From contig NZ_OEQB01000004.1 in the NCBI RefSeq assembly GCF_900240295.1, positions 186,001 through 250,000 on the forward strand: DNA of 64,000 bases. The letters are read 5' to 3'. Below are positions 7,509 through 16,230 of this stretch, piece after piece. How positions within the stretch are numbered: position 1 is the stretch's first letter; the number at the start of each line of letters is the position of its first letter. Below the pieces are notes generated by a model. That model saw nothing but the letters and a program-made list of their open reading frames with translations. It was not told the DNA's origin and did no database searches. A program made the translations under genes and the position numbers. The DNA is from Megasphaera vaginalis (ex Bordigoni et al. 2020) (GTDB taxonomy: Bacteria; Bacillota; Negativicutes; Veillonellales; Megasphaeraceae).

Positions 7509-8390
7509 ATGAAAACATGGCAGATATATGCTGTAACGGCAGCCTTTTGGCTGGCAGTTCCGGGCGGTGCGACGTCCCTTGCCGCCGATACGGCGGTAAC
7601 CGTCGTCACCGCGCCGTCGGCGACGGCAGCGACACAGCCAAAACGGCAGGGCGCCGTAACGGATCCGGCCGTCAACTTGCCGAAAGTTGACGACTATTAT
7701 CTTACGAAAGGAACGACATACGCTAAGCTTACGGCGCGCATTGAACAGTTACCGGCAACGCTTACCGGATTGGATCAAGGGAGCGGAAAACACTATTACC
7801 GCGTGGACAAAGAACTTCGCGATAAATATTTTTATCGCGTCTGTACCTATGACGAGGCAACGCGGGAACGACTGGGCGAGTACCTGACGGCCAAAGACGG
7901 CACGAATGTCTGGCGTGTCCGCAGTGAAGGGGACACGCAGCTGATTTACGGGTCGGCGGCAACGTTATTGCAAAAAGTAAGGATACAGGCTGTTCCCGGG
8001 AAAATTCCGTTAGGTACGCAAGGCGCGTTGGCCGTAGCTGTACCCGGCAATGTACCCTGCGCGGTAGCGTTGCACAGCTTGAACGACGCCGTTGCCGCCG
8101 TTTCAAGTGACGGCGTCATCACGCCCGTTGCCTGTGGAAAAACGGCGATAGCGGCACAAATTACGGTCGGAAATCTGGTAAAAAATGATGTTGTCGATAT
8201 TTTTGTCGTGCCGAAAGACTACTATACGCGTCTCCGGCAATCGCAAGCGTATTATCTTCCCGTTTTATTCGGCTGGGGATTTGGCTGGGATGACGATTGG
8301 CGTTGGCGTCATTCGCACCGCCATCGTATGAGTCCGCCGCCTCGCCGCGTGAGCCCGCCGCCGCATCATCGGGCGCCCCATCGCCGCTGA
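7509..8390 (+). CDS. Secreted Big2-like protein with His/Arg/Pro-rich tail
   Basis: 293 residues. Residues 1-26 form a signal peptide ending at SLAA. A Thr/Ala-rich linker and an unassigned alpha/beta region (about 60-155) follow. Residues about 165-235 read like a bacterial Ig-like (Big2) fold, with AVAAVSSDGVITPVACGKTA matching its typical end. The C-terminus (about 250-293) is rich in Trp, then His, Arg and Pro, with repeats of the type SPPPRR/SPPPHH. This may bind metal or cell-envelope polymers. Start ATG 7509 follows GAGGAGG. Export is well supported; function is not known. Confidence 0.75.
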   Translation: MKTWQIYAVTAAFWLAVPGGATSLAADTAVTVVTAPSATAATQPKRQGAVTDPAVNLPKVDDYYLTKGTTYAKLTARIEQLPATLTGLDQGSGKHYYRVDKELRDKYFYRVCTYDEATRERLGEYLTAKDGTNVWRVRSEGDTQLIYGSAATLLQKVRIQAVPGKIPLGTQGALAVAVPGNVPCAVALHSLNDAVAAVSSDGVITPVACGKTAIAAQITVGNLVKNDVVDIFVVPKDYYTRLRQSQAYYLPVLFGWGFGWDDDWRWRHSHRHRMSPPPRRVSPPPHHRAPHRR

Positions 8391-8508
8391 CAGGACTGAT
8401 GAAACTGCGGGTCGTTTGCGGATATGGGCGGGGCGCATCACTGTTGCGACAAATAGGGAGTGACGGTTTTTTGATGATATAAGGACGAAATAGTTGGACA
8501 TAGCCGTT

Positions 8509-8540
8509 AAAAAAGGGCCGGCGCGATTGCAGCGCCGGCC
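8509..8540 (-). terminator. Intrinsic terminator of ggt
   Basis: GGCCGGCGC and GCGCCGGCC around a seven-base loop. On the minus strand the hairpin is followed by a T run (complement of 8509-8514), 39 bases after the ggt stop. Confidence 0.85.
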
Positions 8541-8578
8541 TTCCCTATCTATTGACGGGCAGCTGTTGCGCCCGTAGC

Positions 8579-10192
8579 TTACCAGGCGGCGACGACGCCG
8601 TCGGCACGGGGTTCCGTAGCGCCTGTTAAGACGCCGTCTTCATTGCGCCAAATGATTTGTCCTCTGCCGTAAGGCAGGGGATCGGCATTGACGGAGACTT
8701 CGTGACCTCTGGCTGTGAGTCCGTCAATAAGCGCTTGCGGTATGCCCCGCTCGACTTCGATTTTCTTGCCGCCGAGCCATTGCCAACGGGGCGCGTCCAG
8801 CGCTGCCTGCGGATTAAGATGAAAGTCGATGGTGTTCATCAGCACTTGAAATTGTCCCTGCGGCTGCATGAAAGCTCCCATGACGCCGAAAGCGCCGACG
8901 GCATCGCCGTTTTTCGTGACGAATCCGGGTATGATCGTGTGGTATGACCGCTTGGAAGGTCCGACGCAATTGTCACTGGCCGTGTCGAGGCTGAAGTTGT
9001 TGCCTCTGTCGTTCAGGGAAATGCCGTAGCCGGGGACGACAATTCCGGAGCCGAAACCGGCGAAGTTGCTCTGAATGAGAGAGACCATGGTGCCGTCTTC
9101 ATCGGCTGTACAGAGATAGACGGTGCCGCCGTTATCGGCATCGACTGGCTGTGGCAAAAGCGCGGCGGCGCCTATTTCACGGTAGCGTTTTTCGGCATAG
9201 GCATCGGCAAGGAGATCGGCTGTGTTCGTTTTCATGCAGTTCGGATCGGCGATATGGGTTTTCCCGTCTGTAAAAGCGAGCTTCATGGCTTCAATTTGTC
9301 GGTGCAGGGTGTCGACGGTATCGCGTTGGGCAAAGGTCATGCGGGACGCAATATTCAAAGCCATGAGGACGACGAGCCCCTGTCCGTTCGGCGGCATTTC
9401 CCAAATATCGTAACCGCGGTAGTTGGTGCAGATCGGGTCTACCCATTGCGGCTGATAAGCGGCAAGATCGCTTTGGCGCAGGAGACCGCCTGTTTGCAGA
9501 GAAAAGGCGGCGACGGCAGCTCCGATTGGACCGTCGTAAAGACTGCGGCAGCGGCTGGCGGCGAGACTGCGCAGCGTGCGGCCTAAGGCCGGCAATTTGA
9601 GCAGATCGCCGGGTTGGGCAGGCTTTCCGGTCGGATAAAAAACGGAAAAAAGGCCGGCAAAGGCGGGCTGCGCGCGAAAGTCGGAGAAGGCGTCCCATTC
9701 AGCCGCTAACATTGCCGCCAATGTCGGCATTACGGCATACCCTTCTTCGGCGTAGGCGATGGCGGCGGCAAAGAGCCGCTCGAAGGGCAGGCGGCCGAAG
9801 CGGTCATGGATTGCCGCCCACGCCGCCGGGGCGCCCGGTACCATGACCGGAAGCCAGCCCCGCAGCGGCATTGCGTCGTACCCGGCGGCTGTGACGCGGT
9901 CTCTGGTCAGCAGCGCCGGAGACGGACCGCTGCCGTTGATCCCGTGTAGCCTTCCGCCCGTCCAGATCAGCGCAAAAAGGTCGCTGCCGATACCGTTGCT
10001 CGTCGGTTCGAGAACGGTCAGGCAAATAGCCGTGGCCAGAGCGGCATCGACAGCGTTGCCGCCTTGTTTCAGCACATCGAGGCCGGCCTGTGCCGCCAAA
10101 TGCTGCGACGTGCAGACCATTCCCTTGCGGCCGTAGACGACTTCGCGTCGCGACGGATACGGATACAGTCCGGCATGGTAGGAGAATGACAT
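8579..10192 (-). CDS. ggt: Gamma-glutamyltransferase family (Ntn hydrolase)
   Basis: Autoprocessing N-terminal nucleophile hydrolase that cleaves or transfers gamma-glutamyl groups, as from glutathione. 537 residues. The large-chain part has GMVCTSQHLAAQAGLDVLKQ and GGNAVDAALA. The small chain would begin at the Thr of GGTVYLCTADEDGT (about residue 358), followed by FGSGIVVPGYGISLNDRG, where the glycine and substrate-binding residues lie. No signal peptide is seen, so a cytosolic enzyme of the YwrD type is likelier than a secreted one. Start ATG 10192 follows AAGAAGGG. A promoter lies at 10229-10258. Confidence 0.88.
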   Translation of the reverse strand: MSFSYHAGLYPYPSRREVVYGRKGMVCTSQHLAAQAGLDVLKQGGNAVDAALATAICLTVLEPTSNGIGSDLFALIWTGGRLHGINGSGPSPALLTRDRVTAAGYDAMPLRGWLPVMVPGAPAAWAAIHDRFGRLPFERLFAAAIAYAEEGYAVMPTLAAMLAAEWDAFSDFRAQPAFAGLFSVFYPTGKPAQPGDLLKLPALGRTLRSLAASRCRSLYDGPIGAAVAAFSLQTGGLLRQSDLAAYQPQWVDPICTNYRGYDIWEMPPNGQGLVVLMALNIASRMTFAQRDTVDTLHRQIEAMKLAFTDGKTHIADPNCMKTNTADLLADAYAEKRYREIGAAALLPQPVDADNGGTVYLCTADEDGTMVSLIQSNFAGFGSGIVVPGYGISLNDRGNNFSLDTASDNCVGPSKRSYHTIIPGFVTKNGDAVGAFGVMGAFMQPQGQFQVLMNTIDFHLNPQAALDAPRWQWLGGKKIEVERGIPQALIDGLTARGHEVSVNADPLPYGRGQIIWRNEDGVLTGATEPRADGVVAAW

Positions 10193-10228
10193 GATAATCC
10201 CTTCTTTCTGCGGTTTTTAGACATCTTC

Positions 10229-10258
10229 ACTATAGCACAGGCCCTATGCATTTTACAA
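10229..10258 (-). promoter_or_regulatory. Promoter of ggt
   Basis: TTGTAA (10253-10258) and TATAGT (10229-10234) on the minus strand with an 18-bp spacer, 37 bases from the start codon. Confidence 0.6.
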
Positions 10259-10336
10259 TGTGGCTCTTCTCAAACGGGAAGGATACGGATATAATAAAAT
10301 AATACGACGTCATTACCTTTGAGGAGGGGAATTTGA

Positions 10337-11227
10337 TTGACTAAGGCCATCTTAATTGTCAATCCGACTGCCGGAAGAGAGCGGGCCAAATACCACAAAG
10401 AAAATTTATACGACCAGCTGCGAACGATGTTTGCAGAAGTGGAACTGCGGGAAACGGGCAAGGCGGGAGATGCTACGGAATGGGCCAGGGAAGCTTCTTT
10501 AGCCGGCTATGATGCCGTTTTTTGCATGGGCGGCGACGGGACGCTCAATGAAACGGTCAACGGCTTGGCGCAGGCCCGGCAGGAAATCAATTTCGGTTTT
10601 ATTCCCATGGGTACGGTGAACGATTTGGCACGGGCGCTCCGCATTCCCCTTCATCCGGAAGCGGCGATCGCCATGCTGAAAAAGACGAAGACCGTAAAGG
10701 TCGATATCGGCAAAGTTAATGACCGGTATTTCGTCAATACCGTTGCTGCCGGCATTATGCCGGAAGCTGTCAGCAATGTGTCGATCGAGCAGAAAACGCG
10801 GCTTGGACCGCTGGCGTATTTTTTGACGGGACTGAAAGCGCTGCAGACGCACAGAGCGTCGCTTTTTAAGATTACGACGGAAAAGGGCGAATTTATTCAT
10901 CGGTCGCCGCTGGTCATTGCCATGTTGACGAATTCGGTTGGCAGCTTCCGCAATTTGGCGCCGCAGGCTCGCGTTAACGACGGCAAGATCTGGCTGGCCG
11001 TTTTTAAGGATTTTACGTATTTGGATTTAGTCAAGACGGTGCCGGAAATCTTGGCCGGCATGCCTCTCAGTTCCGAATACATGTATTTATCGACAGTCTC
11101 CAAGGTGACCGTTTCGCTCATGGACCAGGAACCGCTGACCAGCAACGTTGACGGTGACGCCGGGCCGGCTTTTCCGTTGCGTCTCGAGATCCTGCCGTCC
11201 TTTCTCTCCGTGTATGTGCCCGCTTGA
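10337..11227 (+). CDS. Diacylglycerol/lipid kinase (DagK/YegS family)
   Basis: Soluble or membrane-associated lipid kinase, 296 residues. The N-terminal catalytic domain has ILIVNPTAGR and the nucleotide-binding GGDGTLNETVNGL (about residues 60-72), then GFIPMGTVNDLARAL. The C-terminal beta-sandwich domain includes NVDGDAGPAFPLRLEI. It would phosphorylate diacylglycerol for phospholipid recycling or a related lipid. The start is TTG at 10337, chosen because GAGGAGGGG lies seven bases upstream and no ATG fits. A TATAAT lies at 10290-10295. Confidence 0.88.
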   Translation: MTKAILIVNPTAGRERAKYHKENLYDQLRTMFAEVELRETGKAGDATEWAREASLAGYDAVFCMGGDGTLNETVNGLAQARQEINFGFIPMGTVNDLARALRIPLHPEAAIAMLKKTKTVKVDIGKVNDRYFVNTVAAGIMPEAVSNVSIEQKTRLGPLAYFLTGLKALQTHRASLFKITTEKGEFIHRSPLVIAMLTNSVGSFRNLAPQARVNDGKIWLAVFKDFTYLDLVKTVPEILAGMPLSSEYMYLSTVSKVTVSLMDQEPLTSNVDGDAGPAFPLRLEILPSFLSVYVPA

Positions 11228-11237
11228 AGGACGAAAT

Positions 11238-11269
11238 AAAAAAAGACCACCGTCAGATGGTCTTTTTTT
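11238..11269. terminator. Bidirectional terminator between lipid kinase and rpsR
   Basis: AAAAAAAGACCA and TGGTCTTTTTTT around an eight-base loop, with homopolymer runs serving both convergent transcripts. Confidence 0.92.
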
Positions 11270-11272
11270 GTC

Positions 11273-11503
11273 TTATTCCGCCGTATACGGGAGCAAGGCG
11301 ATAGCGCGGGCCCGTTTGATGGCGATCGTAAGTTTGCGCTGATGTTTGGCGCAGACGCCGGAAACACGGCGCGGCAAGATTTTACCGCGTTCTGTCGTGA
11401 AACGGCGAAGTTTGGCAATATCTTTATAATCGATTTCATCAACATGATCGACGCAGAAGTTGCAAACTTTTCTTCTCGGTCTTCTTGAACGATCTCTTCT
11501 CAT
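11273..11503 (-). CDS. rpsR: 30S ribosomal protein S18
   Basis: 76 residues. The basic N-terminus is followed by the CNFC pair, [19 protein letters not shown] and the closing [21 protein letters not shown], all hallmarks of S18. It binds S6 in the small subunit. It is the last gene of the rpsF-ssb-rpsR operon, 45 bp after ssb. Retention of the cysteines marks a zinc-type (C+) variant. The ATG at 11503 follows GGGAGGAAAC. Confidence 0.97.
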   Translation of the reverse strand: MRRDRSRRPRRKVCNFCVDHVDEIDYKDIAKLRRFTTERGKILPRRVSGVCAKHQRKLTIAIKRARAIALLPYTAE

Positions 11504-11548
11504 GTATAGTTTCCTCCCTCTAGAATATAAAAGGGATATTTGGCATGG

Positions 11549-11983
11549 TTAGAACGGGATTTCTTCGTCTGAATCACTGCCAAGGCCGTCAAACCCGCTT
11601 CCGGACGAGGCCGGACCCTGTTGCGGCGATGCCGGCTGGGCACTGAACTGACGGGAATCGCTTCCCAAGGTCTGCCCGACAAAGTCGGCGACGACTTCCG
11701 TGACGTACCGTTTTTGGCCTTCCGCTGTTTCGTAGGAACGAACGGAAATGCGGCCTTCGACGAACACACGGCTGCCTTTGGCGAGATTATTGCCACAGCT
11801 TTCTGCCAAATTACCCCAGGCAACACAAGGAATAAAATCAGTTAATTCGCGCTGTTCCTGGCTTCCTGCCGGCACGTACGTGCGTGTGCAGGCAACCGTG
11901 AATCTGGCGACAGCTTTGCCTGTTTTCGTAAAACGAATTTCAGGGTCACGGGCTAAATTGCCCATCAATTGTACTGAGTTCAT
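11549..11983 (-). CDS. ssb: Single-stranded DNA-binding protein
   Basis: 144 residues: an N-terminal OB fold (about 1-105, beginning MNSVQLMGNLARDPEIR) and a Gln/Ser/Gly-rich linker. The acidic tip DSDEEIPF recruits replication and repair partners. It sits between rpsF and rpsR, the classic Bacillota arrangement. The start ATG 11983 has GGAGGCGC upstream, 16 bp after the rpsF stop. Confidence 0.97.
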   Translation of the reverse strand: MNSVQLMGNLARDPEIRFTKTGKAVARFTVACTRTYVPAGSQEQRELTDFIPCVAWGNLAESCGNNLAKGSRVFVEGRISVRSYETAEGQKRYVTEVVADFVGQTLGSDSRQFSAQPASPQQGPASSGSGFDGLGSDSDEEIPF

Positions 11984-11999
11984 GCCTTTGCGCCTCCGA

Positions 12000-12284
12000 T
12001 TATTCGCCGATCTTAACGATTAAGTGTTTCAAAATTTCGTCACGGATTTTCATGACGCGGTCAATTTCGAAAATCGCAGACGGCTCGATTTCGAAGTTGA
12101 TCAAGGTGTAATATCCGTCGTTCTGTTTTTTGACAGGATACGCGAGATGCCGTTTACCCCAGCGATCAACCTTTTCAATTGTTGCACCGTTCTTTGTCAG
12201 AAGATTGCTGACGAATTCGACGATCGGATCGACTTCAGCCTCTTCAAGCGGTTTTGCGATAAATATGACTTCGTACTTTTTCAC
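12000..12284 (-). CDS. rpsF: 30S ribosomal protein S6
   Basis: 94 residues from a GTG start at 12284 (KKYEVIFIAKPLEE...), with GAGGAGGTG eight bases upstream. Longer readings from ATGs further up lack similarity to S6 and run through the ribosome binding site. WGKRHLAYPVKKQNDGYY is the diagnostic central motif. First gene of rpsF-ssb-rpsR; S6 pairs with S18 on the platform of the small subunit. A promoter lies at 12363-12391. An S6:S18 autoregulatory leader could lie in 12290-12360, but its CCG box was not identified. Confidence 0.96.
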   Translation of the reverse strand: MKKYEVIFIAKPLEEAEVDPIVEFVSNLLTKNGATIEKVDRWGKRHLAYPVKKQNDGYYTLINFEIEPSAIFEIDRVMKIRDEILKHLIVKIGE

Positions 12285-12362
12285 GAAATCACCTCCTCTT
12301 TTGGACATATGGCCCTTCACGAAAAAAGGGCAGGAAGATGCCTGACCTAATCAAGCCTTTAT

Positions 12363-12391
12363 ATTTTAGCATAAGCGGAGGAAGAATACAA
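12363..12391 (-). promoter_or_regulatory. Promoter of rpsF-ssb-rpsR
   Basis: TTGTAT (12386-12391) and TAAAAT (12363-12368) on the minus strand with a 17-bp spacer, leaving a leader of about 70 bases before rpsF. Confidence 0.65.
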
Positions 12392-12435
12392 GGGCGGACA
12401 CAAAGTCCGGGCCTGCACTGCGCTGCGGAGCAGGC

Positions 12436-12470
12436 AAAAAAAGCAGGTTGAGGAATCGTCCTCAGCCTGC
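12436..12470 (-). terminator. Terminator of the first CoA-transferase gene
   Basis: GCAGGTTGAGGA pairs with TCCTCAGCCTGC around a four-base loop and is followed by seven T on the minus strand (12436-12442). Confidence 0.88.
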
Positions 12471-12486
12471 TTCTTACAGCCCTGCC

Positions 12487-13830
12487 TCAGCGTTTGTTGC
12501 TGTAACGCCAGATATTCATGGCTTCCGCTTCCTTGATCAGTTCTTCGCGGAAGTCGGGGTGTGCGATGCCGATCAGTCTTTCGGCACGTTCCCAGGTCGA
12601 TGCGCCCATGAGATTGACGATGCCGTATTCTGTAGCGACATAGTTTACCTGCGAGCGAGGATCCGTAACGGTCGTGCCCGGGATCAGTGTCGGACGGATA
12701 CGGGATTCGGCTTTGCCCGTTTTCTTGTTCATAAAGGTTGAGCGCAAGGCGATGATACTCTTACCGCCTTTGGAACGATAAGCGCCGTCGGCAAAGTCAA
12801 GTTGACCGCCGCTGCCGCTGATATGTTTCGTACCGGATGATTCGGAAGAGATTTGCCCGAAGAGATCGAGCTCAATGCAGTTGTTGATGGAAATAAAGTT
12901 ATCAATCTGCGCAATGACGCAGGGATCGTTTACATAATCGACGGGAAATGCTGCCAAGAAGGGATTGTCGTCAACCCAGTCATAGAGGTCCTGCGAGCCG
13001 ACGGCAAAGGCCCAGACGGCTTTGTCTCTGTCGAGAGCTTTCAGCTTGTTCGTGAGACGGCCTTTTTTGTACATCAGATAGAAAGCGTCGACGAGCATTT
13101 CCGTATGCATGCCGAGGTCTTTTAGATCGGAATCGGCGATCATGGCGCCGACAGAATTCGGTAAACCGCCGACGCCGAGCTGCAGCGTAGCACCGTTGGG
13201 GATTTCGTTGACGACCAGTTTGGCGATGGTCTGGTCGATTTCGTCACCCGTTGTAAAGGGAATCGTCGGCATCGGGATGTTGCCGGCTTCAACGATCGCG
13301 TCGACATCGGAAATATGGATGTGTTCACCACGGCCGCCTAAGGCGCGAGGCATTGCTTCGTTGACTTCGACGATGACTTTTTTTGCTTTTTTGGTGATCT
13401 GTTCAGTGGCGGAGATGTTCAGCCCGAAGTTGAAGAATCCGTTTTTGTCCATCGGCGCTACGGTGATCATGGCAACGTCCACGTCGAGGAGATCGCGGTA
13501 TATGGACGGTTCGTTGCGGTAACACATGGGAATGAAGTTATTCAGCCCTTTTGCGCATAACTTGCGGTCATACCCGCTCATGTGCCAGTTCATGAAGGTA
13601 AAGGTTTCACGAGTCGGATCGCATTCTACGATTTCACGAGGCGCAAAAGAGAAGGAACCGCGCACTTTAATGTCCTTCAGTTCGCCTTTGCGTTTGGCCA
13701 GGGCCTTATCCAGTAAAATCGGTTGCGACGTAGCCATTCCGTAGTCTACCCATTCGCCGGAACAAACGACCTTTACGGCTTCTTCCGGAGTCGTCAGCTT
13801 TTGGCGGTACATATCTGTCCATTGAGACAT
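12487..13830 (-). CDS. Butyryl-CoA:acetate-type CoA-transferase
   Basis: 447 residues, family I CoA-transferase of the Cat1/4-hydroxybutyrate CoA-transferase group. It moves CoA from an acyl-CoA to acetate (or the reverse), as in the last step of butyrate formation. Active-site Glu lies in SSESSGTKHISGSGGQLDF (about residues 325-343), with the GGQxDF motif that binds CoA; the N-domain has GVGGLPNSVG. It stands alone between terminators, which suits a central metabolic enzyme. A closely similar paralogue lies at 25623-26960. Which acyl-CoA is preferred cannot be told from sequence. Confidence 0.88.
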   Translation of the reverse strand: MSQWTDMYRQKLTTPEEAVKVVCSGEWVDYGMATSQPILLDKALAKRKGELKDIKVRGSFSFAPREIVECDPTRETFTFMNWHMSGYDRKLCAKGLNNFIPMCYRNEPSIYRDLLDVDVAMITVAPMDKNGFFNFGLNISATEQITKKAKKVIVEVNEAMPRALGGRGEHIHISDVDAIVEAGNIPMPTIPFTTGDEIDQTIAKLVVNEIPNGATLQLGVGGLPNSVGAMIADSDLKDLGMHTEMLVDAFYLMYKKGRLTNKLKALDRDKAVWAFAVGSQDLYDWVDDNPFLAAFPVDYVNDPCVIAQIDNFISINNCIELDLFGQISSESSGTKHISGSGGQLDFADGAYRSKGGKSIIALRSTFMNKKTGKAESRIRPTLIPGTTVTDPRSQVNYVATEYGIVNLMGASTWERAERLIGIAHPDFREELIKEAEAMNIWRYSNKR

Positions 13831-13969
13831 TTCTTTTCACCAAACCTTTCTGTGATTAATAAAACGATTAAGTTCTGTATTTCACATATTATTATAAAAC
13901 TTTTGGTACATATATACAAGAAAGAAATGCCTTTTAATCATACTTTAAATGCATAAGCCAATGAAAATT

Positions 13970-13998
13970 CCCGGCATATTTTCGAATCATATGCCGGG
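13970..13998 (-). terminator. Hairpin after the EF-G paralogue
   Basis: Perfect 10-bp arms CCCGGCATAT and ATATGCCGGG around a nine-base loop, 18 bases after the stop. Only a short T run follows on the minus strand, so it may be a weak terminator. Confidence 0.55.
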
Positions 13999-14016
13999 AA
14001 AACGTGAGAGGAGGAC

Positions 14017-16092
14017 TTATTCTTCTGATTCGGTAGCTGCTTTTTCAATGATTTCGTCCATCGTCTTTTTCGGTACTTCTTCATAAGCGCAGAAGGTCAT
14101 GTTGAAGGTGCCTTTGCCTTGGGTCATGGAGCGCAGCACCGTGACATAGCCGCTCATTTCGGCCAGGGGAACCTGGGCTTTGACGACGATAATGCCGTTG
14201 CGGTTGCGATGATGTTCCATGCCGAGGATGCGGCCGCGACGGCCGCTGAAATCGCCCATGACGTCACCCATGAATTCTTCGGGTACGACGACATCGACAT
14301 TGTAAATCGGTTCAAGAATAGCCGGTTTGGCATCGGGGACGCCTTTTTTCAACGCTTGCGCCGCAGCGACCTTAAAGGCCATTTCCGACGAGTCGACAGG
14401 ATGATAGGAGCCGTCTGTCAAGGTTACTTTGACGTTGATCATGGGGTAGCCTGCCAGCAGCCCTTTGGCCAGAGTTTCTCGAACGCCTTTTTCAACGGCA
14501 GGAATATATTGGCGCGGTACGGCGCCACCGAAGATGGCGTCGACAAATTCAAATTCCTCGCCGTTCGTCAGCGGCTCGATTTGGAGGAAAACATGGCCGA
14601 ATTGCCCGTGGCCGCCGCTTTGTTTCTTATGCTTGCCTTCTACTGTAACGGTACCGCGGATCGTTTCGCGATAAGGAATGTAAAGTTCCTGCTGAATTGC
14701 TTTGACGCCGTATTTCCGTTCCATTTTATTCATGATGTGGTCGAGGTGAACGTCACCCATGCAGCGCAGCAGGACTTGGTGGCCTTCCGTATCTTTCGTG
14801 ACCTGGCACGTCGGATCTTCTTCGCCGATGCGGTTCAGCGCATTGGTGAGTTTTTCTTCTTCGCCTTTTTTCTCCGGTACGAGGGCTACCGTGTGGAGCG
14901 GTTGCGGGAAGCGGATGGGATCATATTCGACAGGCGCTTCTGCAGTGGCGAATGTGTCGCCCGTACGGGCGTTGGACAACTTCGGGATTACGACGATGTC
15001 GCCGGCAGTCGCTTTTTCGACGGGAACCTGTTCTTTGCCGACGAGCGTGAGAAGCTTGCCCGGTTTTTCTTCCTTATCCTGGGTGACGTTGTACAGTTTG
15101 TCGCCGTCTTTCAATTCACCGGAGAAGATGCGCAGGTAGCTCAGCTTGCCAGCGAAAGGATCGATCAGCGTTTTGAAGACAAAACCGGTAAAGGGTTTGT
15201 TCGGGTACATCATGACGGGATCGCCTGTTTTTTTATCCGTGCCCATCATGACTTTCTGTGACGCGTCGGGCATGTAGCGAATGATACGGCCCAAGAGTTC
15301 CGTCGTGCCGATATGGTAGGTGGCGCTGCCGCACATGACAGGGCAAACGCGCCCCGTGAGCATGCCTTGCCGCAGTCCTTGCCGCAATTCCTCCAAGGTC
15401 AGTTCCTGGCCGTCGAGATATTTTTCCAGCAGTTCGTCGTCGCCTTCGGCGGCGGCTTCCATGCACATTTCGCGTACTTCGCGGGCTTTGGCCATGTATT
15501 CAGGCGGCACTTTTATTTCTTCCGCCTTGCCGTTTTTCCATTCCCAGGCAATCATCTTGCAGACGTCGATAATGCCGCGGAAATCGTTGCCTTCACCGAT
15601 CGGTATCTGCAAAGGCATGATTGATTTGCCGAAGACGGCGCGCATTTTTTCGAGGCAGCCGAAAAAGTCGGCGTGTTCGGCATCCATTTTGTTGACATAG
15701 ACCATGCGCGGCAGCTGCAGTTCGATACCGTAATCCCAGGCCCGTTCCGTATCCATTTCAACACCCGATTCGGCGGAAACGACCAGCAGGATGCCGTCGC
15801 TGGCTCGCAGCGCGGCGCGGACTTCGCCGCAAAATTCCGAATACCCCGGCGTATCGAGGAAATTCAGCTTGTAGCCCTGCCATTCGCAGGGCGCGATGCC
15901 TAGTTGAATCGTCACGTTCCGTTTGATTTCTTCCGGTTCGAAATCCATGATGTGTTTGTTATCCTTGCCTGTACCGACACCGGATACGGCGCCGCAGGCG
16001 AGAAGCAGGGATTCAACGACTGCCGTCTTGCCGGCACCGTCATGAGAGAGTACAGCTACGTTACGGATTTTATCGCTTGCATATTCTTTCAT
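14017..16092 (-). CDS. Elongation factor G paralogue (EF-G2 type GTPase)
   Basis: About 691 residues with all EF-G domains. GTPase motifs: HDGAGKTA (G1), DTPGYSEF (G3) and NKMD (G4). Switch I is altered: FEPEEIKRNVTIQ replaces the canonical ERERGITI. Domains IV-V (SSEMAFKVAAAQALKKG, MSGYVTVLRSMTQGKG) are intact. It is not next to the str operon ribosomal genes, as expected of the second EF-G copy, whose cellular role is unclear; some EF-G2 proteins act in recycling or stress. The ATG at 16092 is preferred over the TTG codon just before it; GGAGGCGA is upstream. Confidence 0.88.
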   Translation of the reverse strand: MKEYASDKIRNVAVLSHDGAGKTAVVESLLLACGAVSGVGTGKDNKHIMDFEPEEIKRNVTIQLGIAPCEWQGYKLNFLDTPGYSEFCGEVRAALRASDGILLVVSAESGVEMDTERAWDYGIELQLPRMVYVNKMDAEHADFFGCLEKMRAVFGKSIMPLQIPIGEGNDFRGIIDVCKMIAWEWKNGKAEEIKVPPEYMAKAREVREMCMEAAAEGDDELLEKYLDGQELTLEELRQGLRQGMLTGRVCPVMCGSATYHIGTTELLGRIIRYMPDASQKVMMGTDKKTGDPVMMYPNKPFTGFVFKTLIDPFAGKLSYLRIFSGELKDGDKLYNVTQDKEEKPGKLLTLVGKEQVPVEKATAGDIVVIPKLSNARTGDTFATAEAPVEYDPIRFPQPLHTVALVPEKKGEEEKLTNALNRIGEEDPTCQVTKDTEGHQVLLRCMGDVHLDHIMNKMERKYGVKAIQQELYIPYRETIRGTVTVEGKHKKQSGGHGQFGHVFLQIEPLTNGEEFEFVDAIFGGAVPRQYIPAVEKGVRETLAKGLLAGYPMINVKVTLTDGSYHPVDSSEMAFKVAAAQALKKGVPDAKPAILEPIYNVDVVVPEEFMGDVMGDFSGRRGRILGMEHHRNRNGIIVVKAQVPLAEMSGYVTVLRSMTQGKGTFNMTFCAYEEVPKKTMDEIIEKAATESEE

Positions 16093-16186
16093 CAATAAAT
16101 CGCCTCCTATGAATCACGTTACTTATATGATTCGTTATGCTGAGGTGATTTTCCTTTTTTTGCGAAATAATATTTTTAAAAGCGAA

Positions 16187-16200
16187 GCCGCCTCTGCGGC
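16187..16200 (-). terminator. Possible terminator after the M20 hydrolase
   Basis: GCCGC and GCGGC with a four-base loop, followed on the minus strand by TTCGCTTTT. Short and with a broken T run. Confidence 0.4.
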
Positions 16201-16230
16201 GTAAAATAAAACTGCAACGCGATCGGTGTT

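Noticed and set aside
12290-12362. S6:S18 autoregulatory leader
   Set aside because: Position is right, but I could not find the conserved CCG-containing bulged stem with confidence.
14119-15261. 380-codon open frame on the plus strand inside the EF-G paralogue
   Set aside because: It is the antisense shadow of a well-supported gene with strong motifs; its composition is typical of a reverse-frame artefact.
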